Positions 12,249 through 21,726 of a stretch of 64,000 nucleotides of DNA are shown here, in pieces. A program made the position numbers and the translations under genes. The stretch is from Symbiodinium natans (lineage: Eukaryota; Sar; Dinophyceae; Suessiales; Symbiodiniaceae): the NCBI GenBank assembly GCA_905221605.1, contig CAJNDS010002101.1:189001-253000 (forward strand), given 5' to 3'. The notes beneath the pieces were generated by a model, which saw only the letters and a program-made list of their open reading frames with translations, did not search any database and had not been told where the DNA came from. Position 1 is the stretch's first letter, and the number at the start of each line of letters is the position of its first letter.

Positions 12249-12568
12249 CGGGTCTCGGTTTAGGGTTTAGGGTTTAGGGTTTAGGGTTTAGGGTTTAGGG
12301 TTTAGGGTTTAGGGTTTAGGGTTTAGGGTTCAGGGTTTAGGGTTTAGGGTTTAGGGTTTAGCTGTGCTAAAAGGGTTTAGGGTTTAGGGTTTAGGGTTTA
12401 GGGTTCCTGGCCTACATCCTGAGCAGGGTCTTCAGGAAACTCGGTGGCTAGGCTTACAGTCTCCTTGCCCCTTGCCCCTGCGCAGCCCTAAACCCTAAAC
12501 CCTAAACCCTAAACCCTAAACCCTAAACCCTAAACCCTAAACCCTAAACCACCTAAACCCTAAACCGC
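12249..12568. repeat. Facing TTTAGGG / CCCTAAA arrays
   Basis: TTTAGGG units at 12249-12411, unique open sequence at 12412-12485, then CCCTAAA units at 12486-12568. Confidence 0.85.
12416..12477 (-). CDS. Exon-like segment (hypothetical protein)
   Basis: Minus-strand 62-nt segment after ctgcgcag, ending before GTAGGCC. Reads ARGKETVSLATEFPEDPAQD, acidic and protein-like. It lies between TTTAGGG (left) and CCCTAAA (right) on the plus strand, the reverse of the usual arrangement. Confidence 0.35.
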
Positions 12569-13046
12569 CGCACCCCGGCTTCAGGGCCTATTAGGAGGAG
12601 TTATGCTCGCTCGCCCTTTCCTTTAAGGGAAGTCTACCTTTGGACCAAAAAAAAGTGCGGGCTTGGGCCCTGCAAGTGGAGAAATGACCATAAATCCCTA
12701 AACCCTGAACCCTAAACAAATTCGGGGGTAGGGTCTGGCAACTCAGCGAGTGGGTTGTGTTGAGGTAAGAGGTGTGAGTGCGTTGGAGGTATACGACTTT
12801 GAGTTTGAGACTATGCAGCAGAGTCCGCCAGTGGCTGGGTTTGGGGTTTGGGGTTAAGAGTTGAGGGTTTCGGGTTTAGGCTTTAGGGTTGTGCCCTAAA
12901 CCCTAAACCCTAAACCCTAAGCCCTAAACCCTAAACCCTAAACCCCTGGGGGTATCGGCTCTGGGGAGCGAGGGCGAAAGAGTCTGTTCACATGCCCAGC
13001 GCGTTCCTCCACTGACATTTGGCTTGGAAACCTTACTCTTACTTCT

Positions 13047-13158
13047 TGGCTGCACTCAGGAGGGTAGCTATAATTTTAAACTTTTAGCTGCCTTAATCAG
13101 AAACCCAAAAACCCCAAAAAAAGGTAAGGATCTAGAGTTACAGTAAAGTACCACAAAG
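13047..13158. repeat. Dispersed direct repeat, family G copy 1
   Basis: About 110 bp: ggctgcactcaggagggtag ... aaggatctagagttacag ... gtaccacaaag. Copies 2 and 3 lie at 15959-16067 and 56569-56664 in the same orientation. No coding potential. Confidence 0.75.
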
Positions 13159-13534
13159 ACTTGTGCTTACTAGCCAAAACCCTAAACCCTGAGTCCTAAA
13201 ACCCTACTCTTTACTGGTTCTAATTAAGCCTAAACCCTGAGCCCTAAACCCTAAAAGAGCGAATGAGGGCATTGGTTAGTTTTCTTACGCTGGAACTTAG
13301 TGCCCAACAAGAGGGAAAGAGGGGGTTCATTGGAGGTTTAGGTTTTTTATGAGGTGCAGGTGAACAAAGCAGCTTCAACAAACTCAACGAGTTGTTGGGA
13401 AAGGCTCGCCCGCAGGTTTTTTGGACATCTTCAGGTTTAGGGTTTCGCTCTGTGGCTTTTGGGGTGTGGGTGGGCGGGGGGGGGGCCTTGAGATTTGACT
13501 CCATTTTACACATGTCGTGCGGCGAGGCAGGTAG

Positions 13535-13720
13535 AGTCAATCATCCACGTGGCAAGTACTGGCAACCGGTGCAGAGAGCACGGGCAGGAAGACGCCCGCA
13601 GACTCAGACGAGGCACGTCACAAACAACAACAAGAGCATTTCGTGCAGGCGATGCTGCATTCGACTGGGGGTGCTTGTTGCGCTGTTTGCCTTGATGACG
13701 CATGCGGGGTTTTGATCCTG
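13535..13720 (+). CDS. Exon-like segment with a possible zinc-binding start (CCAVCLDD)
   Basis: The plus-strand frame is open for exactly 62 codons, from just after an in-frame TAG that could be an AG acceptor (ggcaggtag) to GTTCCTAAACCC, a donor-like end running into CCCTAAA. It reads TWQVLATGAESTG, then EARHKQQQEHFVQAM, then CCAVCLDDACGVLIL. The Cys-x2-Cys followed by a hydrophobic stretch resembles the first half of a RING-HC finger (established pattern: CxxCLD...LLPCGH). The second half is not in this segment. Other frames here are also open. Confidence 0.4.
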
Positions 13721-13767
13721 GTTCCTAAACCCTAAACCCTAAACCCTAAACCCTAAACTTCTTTCTT

Positions 13768-13872
13768 GTGCTCGGATGGCCCGAATGCCCTCAAAAAGTC
13801 AGGCCAACACACAGCTACTGCTTCAACACATTTGAGCTCTGGGTCGCGACATTGAGACCGGAGGTCTTGGAT
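13768..13872 (+). CDS. Exon-like segment (hypothetical protein)
   Basis: 35 plus-strand codons reading VLGWPECPQKVRPTHSYCF then ELWVATLRPEVLD, ending at GTAGGG. It follows a pyrimidine-rich cttctttcttg. The His-x2-Cys suggests zinc-binding character, but I cannot join it convincingly to the segment at 13535-13720. Confidence 0.35.
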
Positions 13873-15036
13873 GTAGGGCTGCGGGACTAGGGTCAGTGCT
13901 CCGGGGCTTAGGGTTCAGGGCTTAGGGCTTAGGGTTTAGGGTTTAGGGCTTAGGAAACCAGGGTTCTGCAGCTTCCCCCCAAAAGGTTCAAGAAATTAAA
14001 GCTTACCCACTCAGCTACTAAGGTAAGGTACCTAAACCTTCACTGAGCTGTGCTAAAAGGGTTTAGGCTTTAGGGTTTAGGGTTTAGGGAAAACCCACAA
14101 TTTACGAAATAGGGTCCCTTATAAGGAAGAAGAGAAATTTATCTACGTCCCAAAAACACAACTCAGTTGAGCCATCTTTGAAGTAGTCCCGGACCCAGGC
14201 TCCTGGCAGTAAAGTCTCCGGCTCATCTGTGCAAACTGAAGCAAAACCAAATCTTGCTTTGGCCTTGGGTAGCTCTAAACCCTAAACCCTAAACCCTAAT
14301 TATTAAAAAAGGGGATCCGAAGTGTGGTCCCTTACTTTGGGTCCCGTGTTACATCGCCCTTACATACCCTATACATAATAAGGGCCCATACTTCGGATTG
14401 AGGGTTCATTAGTCCAGAGGCTTTGGCCAATAGCCTAAACGGTTTAGGGTTTAGGGTTGAGGGTTTAGGGTTTCGTTAACCCTCAACCTTTAGGACATAG
14501 TTCTTTCTTATGCATTTAGGTGGTAAACCCTAAACCCTAAACCGTAAGCCCTGAGCCCTGAGCCCTCATCCTCAACCCCGAACCATAAGGATGTTTCCGT
14601 GTTTATAAAGCTCCTTGAGCTGTGTTCCGGTGGTATAAACTCCAAAGCCCTAACCTTAAGCGCGAAGCACAAAAGCAAAATAATGCTATGTTAATAAACT
14701 CGACCCACAGGAGTTTAGGGTTTAGGGTTTAGGGTTAGGGCTAGACCCAAGAGGAATCTGCGAATGAAAAACGGCGTCCTTTTTGGAGTTCACAGGGGCT
14801 TCTGAAAGGAACCTCAGCCCTGAAAAAATGAAGGACTAAGGGCCTACTCTGGGTCCACCCTAAACCCTAAACCCTAAACCCTAAACCTTAAACCCTAAAC
14901 CCTAAACCCTAGTCTACCTTTATAGAGCTCCTTTCGAATCCTAGCAAATCTTGAGCGGAGCCCGCGGCGACAATCCGGAGACTGGTAAGTCGACAGCTCA
15001 CTTCGACTCATTTCTTCACCTCGTGTCGCGCATGTG

Positions 15037-15180
15037 TGGGGTTTAGGGTTTAGGGTTTAGGGTTTAGGGTTTAGGGTTTAGGGTTTAGGGTTTAGGGTTT
15101 AGGGTTTAGGGTTTAGGGCTTGGGGTTTAGGGTTTGGGGTTTAGGGTTCGGGGTTTGGGGTGTAGGGTTTGGGGTTCTGG
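15037..15180. repeat. TTTAGGG array decaying to TTTGGGG
   Basis: About a dozen perfect units followed by TTTGGGG and TGTAGGG variants. A second TTTAGGG tract lies at about 15450-15530. Confidence 0.85.
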
Positions 15181-15958
15181 GGTATACAAGTGGGCGATGG
15201 CCCGGATGAACAGGGGGCAGGCCACTCGCCTTACCTGACTCCCTACGAAACAATGAACTCTAACCCCCTCCACTTTCCCTAGACCATAAATCCTAAACAA
15301 TCCCCTAAACCCTAAACCCTAAATCCGACACCCTAAGCTTTAGGGTTCCAGGGGGTTTAGGGGGCCTAGGGTCTTAAGCCCTGAACCCAAGTCTCCTTGT
15401 CCTGCACAGACCCGGGTGTTTGTTCCTCTTTTGTTTCTACTGGTTCTCGTTTAGGGTTTAGGGTTTAGGGTTTAGGGTTTGGGGTTTAGGGTTTAGGGTT
15501 TAGGGTTCAGGGGTCAGGGTTCAGGGCATGAACTTGGAACCCTGGCAAAAACTGCAATTCTAGTTTTTCCTTAGGAATTGCCGGGCCTATTCCCAAGAAT
15601 TCCTCTAAGTAAGATTCTTATCTTAGTATGGAATGAGGGAGTTAGGTACCTTACACCCCCGCCCATATATATATATATATATACACATATATATACACAT
15701 CAAATAATATTATCTATATATACATATACGGATAGATCGATAGACCCTGTAAAGGATTTCATCGTGTACCTTCCTCCCTCATTCCCTACAAAAAACCAGT
15801 AAGTCTTTTGGGAGATCCCGTTTAGGCCCAAGATTTACATAAAGGGGGGGGAGGGGGGGGGGGGGGGGGGGGGGGGGGGAGGAGGGGGTTCTTAGACCCA
15901 AAGGTAATTGCATCCTAGGGATCCAGAGCATAAAGCCCGAAACCCTGTACTTAGGTTG

Positions 15959-16067
15959 GCTGCACTCAGGAGGGTAGCTATAAATTAAACTTTTAGCTGC
16001 CTTAATAAGAAACCCAATAAACCCAAAAAAGGTAAGGATCTAAAGTTACAGTAAAGTACCACAAAGT
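15959..16067. repeat. Dispersed direct repeat, family G copy 2
   Basis: Closely matches copy 1 (13047) through the whole unit, with small indels in the A-rich centre. Confidence 0.75.
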
Positions 16068-16227
16068 CAGAACCCTAAACCTTATAAACTTACTTTTTCA
16101 ATAACTAAGACAACAAAGGTCAAACGTTACTATTTGAACAAGAAAAAGACTTGCCCCCCTACCCCACAAAGGGAACCCGCATTCGCAGTAAACCTAAGCC
16201 CTGTAAGCCCTCTAACCCTTCATGAAG

Positions 16228-16232
16228 GGGTA
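16228..16232. repeat. Target-site duplication gggta (left)
   Basis: The five bases gggta before the left LTR match the five after the right LTR (29911-29915). Five bp is usual for copia integrases. Confidence 0.9.
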
Positions 16233-16378
16233 TATAGTTTGGGAAATCCACCAGTTGTTATCCGTTAAGCCATGAGCAGGGGCGCGCCTAACCTTTTTAC
16301 TCAGAGGGCTTGAGCGGCACAAATAAGTGCAACATACATGGAAGCAAAAGTGGAGGGAATGCACAGATATAAAATACA
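16233..16378 (-). repeat. 3' LTR of the copia element (146 bp)
   Basis: Identical by eye to 29765-29910. Preceded on the minus strand by the polypurine tract and followed by the target duplication. Confidence 0.93.
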
Positions 16379-16386
16379 CCCCCCTC
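16379..16386 (-). other. Polypurine tract
   Basis: GAGGGGGG on the minus strand directly abuts the 3' LTR start TGTATT, the expected plus-strand priming site. Confidence 0.85.
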
Positions 16387-16675
16387 GTTGAAGCGTGAGA
16401 ATGCTGAAACGCAGTCAACGAATCCACGGCAAGCACTACGTGCTGCATTTTGCTCTTCTACTGTATGTTCAAAGTGCGCTCACCCGAGTTTTAATTCAGG
16501 TTCAACGCCACAGATCACCGCGCACCAGCTTAAGAAATTTGAAACGCTGGCGGGGATACAAAGGTGGCTCGTGCAATACGGTGGTTCACTCAGCATCGAC
16601 CTCAAAAGGAAAGGAAAACAGAGCGTTGTGGTCAAGATGCTAAGCTACTTTATCAGAAAAGGCGGAACTCAGGAC
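16379..16675 (-). other. 3' untranslated region of the copia element
   Basis: About 300 nt between the accessory-frame stop and the 3' LTR. Nothing else recognised apart from the polypurine tract at its end. The accessory frame's own stop overlaps CTG/GTGAGT, which looks like a splice donor. Confidence 0.6.
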
Positions 16676-19600
16676 TCACCAGCTGCGATCTCGATGGTCG
16701 TAGCGCCAAGGTCCACGGGAGTGCTCCGTACTGCGACTCCCCGAGCTCCACCAGGATCCTTGATCCTGCCACTGGCGATCACGCCAGGAACTTGAGGAAT
16801 GCCAGTCGTCCTGCGACCAAGAGTTGTCGCTCCACGACCAGCCACGATTCGTGTCACGATCGGCCTCCCCATAACGGGGGGCATTTTGCGGTGCCTTTCT
16901 AGCATCCGCCCGCGCCTGAGCGGCCCGGGACGCTTCTGCCGATTCCTTCATCTTTCGGCACGTTTCCTTTGCCCCACCATAATTCTCAGAGAGGATCTCG
17001 GCCAAAAAGACTGCCAGATGCTCTTCCTCATCGAAGTCCGGGATGCCAATGATGCCCTCCGTGAAGGTGAGGATGTGGGAAACCGCACGGGTGACGCGGA
17101 TGATCCGGGCGAATTCCTTCACGCCCATGAAGTTGCCGAGCCAAGCGTAGCCCATAGGTTCGAGGTTGGGGTCGTCGATGAGGCCGGCCAGGACGAGATC
17201 GTCGGCATTCTTGTCGAAGAACGCCATGCGAGCCAGGCCCTCATGATTGACCTTTTTATTCTCCCAGGCCTTGTTGGAGCCGTAGCCCAACTCACGTTGT
17301 TCGCGGGAACGACCTTGATTGGGAAGATAAGCGCATGCCACGCAGTCCTGAATGGTGAGCCGCCTTCTCGTCCAGCCGCCCTTGATAGCGTGGATCGCGT
17401 AGGTGTCGTCCTGGTCGAACTTGTCCACCATCGACGTGTAGCCGTGCTTCATGAAGCCTTTGAGATTTTGTCGTGCCAACATGATAGCTCGGCCATCTAC
17501 GCTCTGCTGTCCCCTCAAATCATGCGTTCCAGCGGCCTGGCGAATCTTCGCGGCATCCATCTCCCAAAGGCCCTTTCCAAACTGCTCTGCCAGGGCGTCC
17601 AAGACATGGGAGCGCTCACGCGCCATCCACATTCTGAAGGCACTCTGGGTGGCCCCACGGGTGACGTAGTAGCCGCAGTGGAAACACTTATGCTGACCTT
17701 CGAGACGAAGCTTGCCACAATTGACGCACTGAATCTGCGTGATTTCCCTCTTCCATCCAGGACGCGGCGCTTGTGTTGCCGGTGCCGTAGAGCGGGTAGC
17801 CACCCCTTCATCAGGGACCACTTGCAACTGACCTTCAGTCAAACGGTTCCTTCCTGAAGGCGACACCTCGATGACATCGGCGTCGGTGTTGAAGCGAACG
17901 TGTAGAGGTGGAAGTTCAGGAACGGTGCTCTCGACCTCCTCAAGGATGGGAACGTCGAACTCCTCCTTGACCAACGGGGCTTCTTCATGCTCGACACCAA
18001 GCTCCTCCTGCACTTCTTGGAGAGGTCCCGCGGCTTCAACGACCATGCTTCCGGAAGATTCGGCCTCCTCTATATGAGGGGCATTCTCTTCCTCCTCCTG
18101 TCCCTCAGGTCCATCCGCGGCAGACCACAAGATTTCATCGGTCCTTGTGTCGCGGATGTAGAGAACCGTCGATCCAGAGATCGCTTCTCTGCAGAGGACG
18201 CCCTCTGACCGTGAGTAGAACAGTCCAGCGCCTTGCCTGAGGGCATCCATGGTGTTGACGACCACCTCCACGGGGCGATCGCTTCTCACGCCAGGGACAT
18301 TTTCTCCCGGCCCTACCTCCCGGTCGGCAAAATACACAAAGGCATTCGCGGTGTGGTGCCCGGGGATAAAGCAGGAGTCCAAGATGGCAAAGGCTCGATC
18401 CTTGTAGGTGCGGTGGTAGAGCCTGCGTGGAATCTTCTCCAGGGGCAAAACCGGCCGACCTTCCCAGGTGGCAGAATGCTCATCCATCTCTGCTTCTGGG
18501 ATCATGCTGAACCAGGCCTCCGCAAGGATCGAGTCGGGCACCCCTTTCATAGCATCTTTGGAGATGCCTTGGTTCGCCCTAATAAGGGTAGGGTAGCCTC
18601 CTAGGCCGTAGTACTCGGCGAGGGGGTGGTTGCGGTCAATTCGCAGCTGGAACCTGCTGCGGTTGTCGTTCTTGACGACAGTGAGGAGCATCCCGAGGCC
18701 ATAATCCTTGTTCGTCTTCTTGTTCCAGGCCTCGAGGATCTTCCTTGTAGAGCACCACAATCCATCGCCCTGCAGACCTGGGACGACCTTGCCGCGGACA
18801 ATACCGGACAAGGCAGTCTTGTGATGCTGGGGAATGTGGACATACTTGAAGTTCGGCATCTCGTCCTGAAGGATGTCAATCCACTCGGCCTCACCTTCCG
18901 GTGGGCATAAATGGATTGTGTCCCAGTCGAGGCCCAACATATCGACGAGGCACCAATCGTCATCGGTTGCGTAGTAGCCGGACTTGATGGGCTCGTCGTA
19001 GACAGCCTCGTGTGGGCCCTTCTTTGCCCGTTTGGGGGCACTGGACTCAGGGTCGGTCCGCTGACGACTGTAGACCTCCCCCCTGGCCAAGAGCTTCTCC
19101 TTAGTCTCCCGCGCCGTTGACGACGATGACGGAACAACGATGGCCTCCCCTGGACGGGGGGCATTTTCCTCGCTCTTCTTGATCATCTCGTCGTAGTCCT
19201 CGCGGGTAACATATTCCCCATCTCCCAGGTGAACGTGGTCCTTGAAGTCCCGGTGGACAAAGTGGTTCGGCACGGTATCGGGGAACTGCTCCTGGGGTCC
19301 TTGGAAGTAGATGTCGTCCCACGGGTCAGCCTCGACAAGCGGCTGATGTGTGGGCTCTACCCTTCCTTTACGGAAGTGGTTCAGGAGCTTCTCCTCCACC
19401 TGCACGTCCACAGCGAACTTGACGTTAGGCTTTGAGACGTGGCCGTAGTTCTGCAGGACCAGGTCGATGTCGGCTTCCTTGAAGAAGGAGCATTGGTGAC
19501 GAAGGACCATAATCCTGGCGGTAAAACCCAACCACCTCAACAGCTGCAAACGATAGGCGCTGTCCTCCTGGAAGTGAAAGTGGTCGAATTTGCGGATCTG

Positions 19601-21724
19601 GCTCGCAGGCGTGTTGAAATGCTTGACGGCCAGCCCAAGTTGGGCGGCGTAGTCGAGCAAATCCGCCATGATGGTACCCCACTCGCGCGGGAGGTAGTAG
19701 TTGGCAGCGTCGGTCGCAGACGTGAGCAGCACAGTACCCACTGACGCCCGTGACTGTAGATCCGCCAACTTGCCTATCTCTCGGAGAACCTTTGGTCCAA
19801 TGAACTCCCAGCTCCCCTTTGCCATGTGCGGGTAACCACGAAGCCACTCCGTCTTGCTCTTGAAGCCTGGGTCCAAAAACAGACCTCTGTCGCCGACGAA
19901 CTCGTTCCCGTTCCAGATCATCATGAGGTCAATGCTCACCTGACCACTGGCGCCAGTTTCACGCTCCAGTTGGGTGATTTTTCCCACGGCGAGCTCTACG
20001 AGCCGCGTGAGATTCGCACCCCATGTAGGAATGTACTCAACGCCAAGATGATGTGGGAACGCATTGCCGCGGTTGGCCTTGATGTCTGCCAGCAGATCTG
20101 TCTTCCAATTTCCTTCAGTGAGGAACGTAGTTGTAGAGTCTGCGACGATGACAAGGTAGCGCAAACGGCCTCGAGTAGACTCGGGCTGGAGCATGGCCAA
20201 GCCTTGATCGGTGAGCCTCCCAATTTTGGCCACCAAACCAGCCTCCCTGACGTCACTGAGGGCATATTCGCATGCCAGTGGCCGCGGCAAATATTTGTAG
20301 AAGTTGTTCACGCTGGCTTCATCCTCCTGGAAAGGCGCCATGGTGCGGTATTCGGAAGACAATGAAGTCTCCCATAACCGCCGATCCCACCACTGGCGCA
20401 GGACCTCCGTCGGTGCAACGATTCCAGCGTTGGTGGCTTCCATGTCCGGCGCGCAGAAAACTGCCGCGAGAATGCAGCAGGCAGCTAATGCGTTAGTTTG
20501 TTCAGTTTTGTGAGTGCAGGCGTGTTTGTGGTTACACGAAAATTGTTGTTGTGCACATGCCGCATAATTAGAACGCCTATCGCAAAAGCTTTTCCAATCA
20601 ATGTGGATGCAATCAGTCATGGCATGTGAATAGTTCTCACTGTCCTTAAGGTCCTGGCCTCTAGACTCGCCATGAACACGACTGCGATCACACTTGTGCG
20701 CTGCCAGCCGCTGCAATGGAATCGACGACGCAATGGTCCAAGCTTTCCTTAGTGGTAATCCTTGGTGATTCGTAATCCCCAACATGCAACCATCGCAACG
20801 GTAGAACTCAAGTCCAAGGTCATTAACCATATGTTGAACATGGCCCCACTTCCAATAGTCGCAATCCTTAGGGAGTTCGAAGGCAACCTGTGGTTTGTAC
20901 TCTTTGAGCTTTCCAATGAATTTTCGGAACTGCTTGAGGAGTTTGTGAAACAGTTCCCGATGCTGTTCCCACTTTGGGCTGTCAGGCGTCATGCGATTCC
21001 ACGGACAACCACCAGTACACGGAAGCGACGCATAAACTAAAATTGGCTTAGATGCTCCCCCCTCGTCGCAGAGGGTACTAATTTGCTGAACAACTGAAGT
21101 CAATGTAGAGTCTTTCAAGACGTCATCCTTACTGGTGAGTCGCAACACATAACATCCTTGACGTGCGCTACGATCCTGCCCTAGTTTGCTGTTGGGGGAG
21201 CAACAAAACTCGACTATGATGCGTTTGAACCCCAACGGCCTCGAGTATTCTCGGGCAGTAGCAGCGCTGGCCGTGCGTGGGGGCAGCCTGAATCCGAGCG
21301 ATTTCAAAGAAGCGAGCTCTTGATCTTGTAGGGCGTCTTGTGATCGAGAGGTGTACGCAACAATGGAGAAACGTGTTCCAGTGAAAGGTAACACACAGTG
21401 TAAATTTCGCGGATCAAAGATGATGGCTTGATTCAGGGTGGACACAGCACGACCCTTAAGGCGCTTACCATTGGGGCCGACCCTAACAATAGCATCTTCA
21501 GATGAAACAAGGGGGTCCGCAAACCAAAGCTCACCATCTTTGAAATCCCCGACACTGAGGGCAAAGCTCATGCTATCCTTAGCATTTCCATGGTCTTTGT
21601 GCACAGAGGCACCACTGCAGCTATTAAGCAACACCGAATTCCATGTGAAGTCCTCAGGAGCATGGGCTTGCACGACTCCATTTAGGAAGCGGGCAAATCT
21701 GAGGCCACCGACGTGTAGCCTTAG
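16676..21724 (-). CDS. Accessory multidomain polyprotein (oxygenase, methyltransferase-like, SGNH, KptA-like, zinc ribbon)
   Basis: About 1680 codons with no early ATG. In order (counted from 21673): a 2OG-Fe(II) oxygenase-like core with HKDHGN (about 25), FKDGELWF and RNLHCVLPFTGTRFS (His...Arg, about 95-108); a cytosine-methyltransferase-like region with VEFCCSPNSKLG (motif I-like, about 157), SLPCTGGCPW (PC of motif IV, about 218) and FELPKDCDYW (motif VI-like, about 268); an SGNH-hydrolase-like region with VADSTTTF (about 510), WNGNEF (about 590) and FDHFHF (about 698); a Tpt1/KptA RNA 2'-phosphotransferase-like region with RFQLRI, RANQGIS (about 1031) and LYHRTYKDRAF (about 1085); a zinc ribbon CVNCG...CFHCG (about 1318-1338); and a Trp/Ser/Arg tail. 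In KptA the NQGHS histidine is Ile here. An internal ATG at 20443 (MEATNAGIV) could start a second protein after the methyltransferase part. Activities are inferred from motifs only. Confidence 0.75.
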   Translation of the reverse strand, partial: LRLHVGGLRFARFLNGVVQAHAPEDFTWNSVLLNSCSGASVHKDHGNAKDSMSFALSVGDFKDGELWFADPLVSSEDAIVRVGPNGKRLKGRAVSTLNQAIIFDPRNLHCVLPFTGTRFSIVAYTSRSQDALQDQELASLKSLGFRLPPRTASAATAREYSRPLGFKRIIVEFCCSPNSKLGQDRSARQGCYVLRLTSKDDVLKDSTLTSVVQQISTLCDEGGASKPILVYASLPCTGGCPWNRMTPDSPKWEQHRELFHKLLKQFRKFIGKLKEYKPQVAFELPKDCDYWKWGHVQHMVNDLGLEFYRCDGCMLGITNHQGLPLRKAWTIASSIPLQRLAAHKCDRSRVHGESRGQDLKDSENYSHAMTDCIHIDWKSFCDRRSNYAACAQQQFSCNHKHACTHKTEQTNALAACCILAAVFCAPDMEATNAGIVAPTEVLRQWWDRRLWETSLSSEYRTMAPFQEDEASVNNFYKYLPRPLACEYALSDVREAGLVAKIGRLTDQGLAMLQPESTRGRLRYLVIVADSTTTFLTEGNWKTDLLADIKANRGNAFPHHLGVEYIPTWGANLTRLVELAVGKITQLERETGASGQVSIDLMMIWNGNEFVGDRGLFLDPGFKSKTEWLRGYPHMAKGSWEFIGPKVLREIGKLADLQSRASVGTVLLTSATDAANYYLPREWGTIMADLLDYAAQLGLAVKHFNTPASQIRKFDHFHFQEDSAYRLQLLRWLGFTARIMVLRHQCSFFKEADIDLVLQNYGHVSKPNVKFAVDVQVEEKLLNHFRKGRVEPTHQPLVEADPWDDIYFQGPQEQFPDTVPNHFVHRDFKDHVHLGDGEYVTREDYDEMIKKSEENAPRPGEAIVVPSSSSTARETKEKLLARGEVYSRQRTDPESSAPKRAKKGPHEAVYDEPIKSGYYATDDDWCLVDMLGLDWDTIHLCPPEGEAEWIDILQDEMPNFKYVHIPQHHKTALSGIVRGKVVPGLQGDGLWCSTRKILEAWNKKTNKDYGLGMLLTVVKNDNRSRFQLRIDRNHPLAEYYGLGGYPTLIRANQGISKDAMKGVPDSILAEAWFSMIPEAEMDEHSATWEGRPVLPLEKIPRRLYHRTYKDRAFAILDSCFIPGHHTANAFVYFADREVGPGENVPGVRSDRPVEVVVNTMDALRQGAGLFYSRSEGVLCREAISGSTVLYIRDTRTDEILWSAADGPEGQEEEENAPHIEEAESSGSMVVEAAGPLQEVQEELGVEHEEAPLVKEEFDVPILEEVESTVPELPPLHVRFNTDADVIEVSPSGRNRLTEGQLQVVPDEGVATRSTAPATQAPRPGWKREITQIQCVNCGKLRLEGQHKCFHCGYYVTRGATQSAFRMWMARERSHVLDALAEQFGKGLWEMDAAKIRQAAGTHDLRGQQSVDGRAIMLARQNLKGFMKHGYTSMVDKFDQDDTYAIHAIKGGWTRRRLTIQDCVACAYLPNQGRSREQRELGYGSNKAWENKKVNHEGLARMAFFDKNADDLVLAGLIDDPNLEPMGYAWLGNFMGVKEFARIIRVTRAVSHILTFTEGIIGIPDFDEEEHLAVFLAEILSENYGGAKETCRKMKESAEASRAAQARADARKAPQNAPRYGEADRDTNRGWSWSDNSWSQDDWHSSSSWRDRQWQDQGSWWSSGSRSTEHSRGPWRYDHRDRSW

Positions 21725-21726
21725 TC
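21654..21726 (-). other. +1 frame junction between Pol and accessory frame
   Basis: The Pol frame stays open to TGA at 21654. The accessory frame opens after TGA at 21727 and reads LHVGGLRFARFLNGVV upstream of its first listed codon. Protein-like sequence shifts from one frame to the other around 21715-21725. Passing needs a +1 step, either programmed or a one-base insertion in this copy. No Ty1-type CTTAGGC site is in the right phase. Confidence 0.65.

Larger units (their letters stand above)
1..16227. other. Repeat-rich region left of the retrotransposon
   Basis: This stretch holds no long intact gene. It alternates CCCTAAA tracts, TTTAGGG tracts, fold-back elements of about 100-130 bp, homopolymer runs and short unique GC-rich segments of 40-200 bp. 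The best exon-like segments, arrays and fold-backs are listed separately. Unlisted spacers such as 1413-1790, 4780-5150 and 8570-8860 are unique sequence in which I see nothing I can name. Confidence 0.8.

Noticed and set aside
16665-16682. Splice donor CTG/GTGAGT at the stop of the accessory frame
   Set aside because: No convincing acceptor was found downstream, and the stop codon itself forms part of the motif; kept only as a remark.
16799-17857. A 352-codon plus-strand frame inside the retrotransposon
   Set aside because: It is antisense to the zinc-ribbon/tail part of the accessory frame, and its composition is that of a shadow frame.
21718-21726. Ty1-type +1 frameshift site at CTAAGGC
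   Set aside because: In the Pol frame the codons read ACT AAG GCT, so the heptamer is not in the phase required for the Ty1 mechanism.
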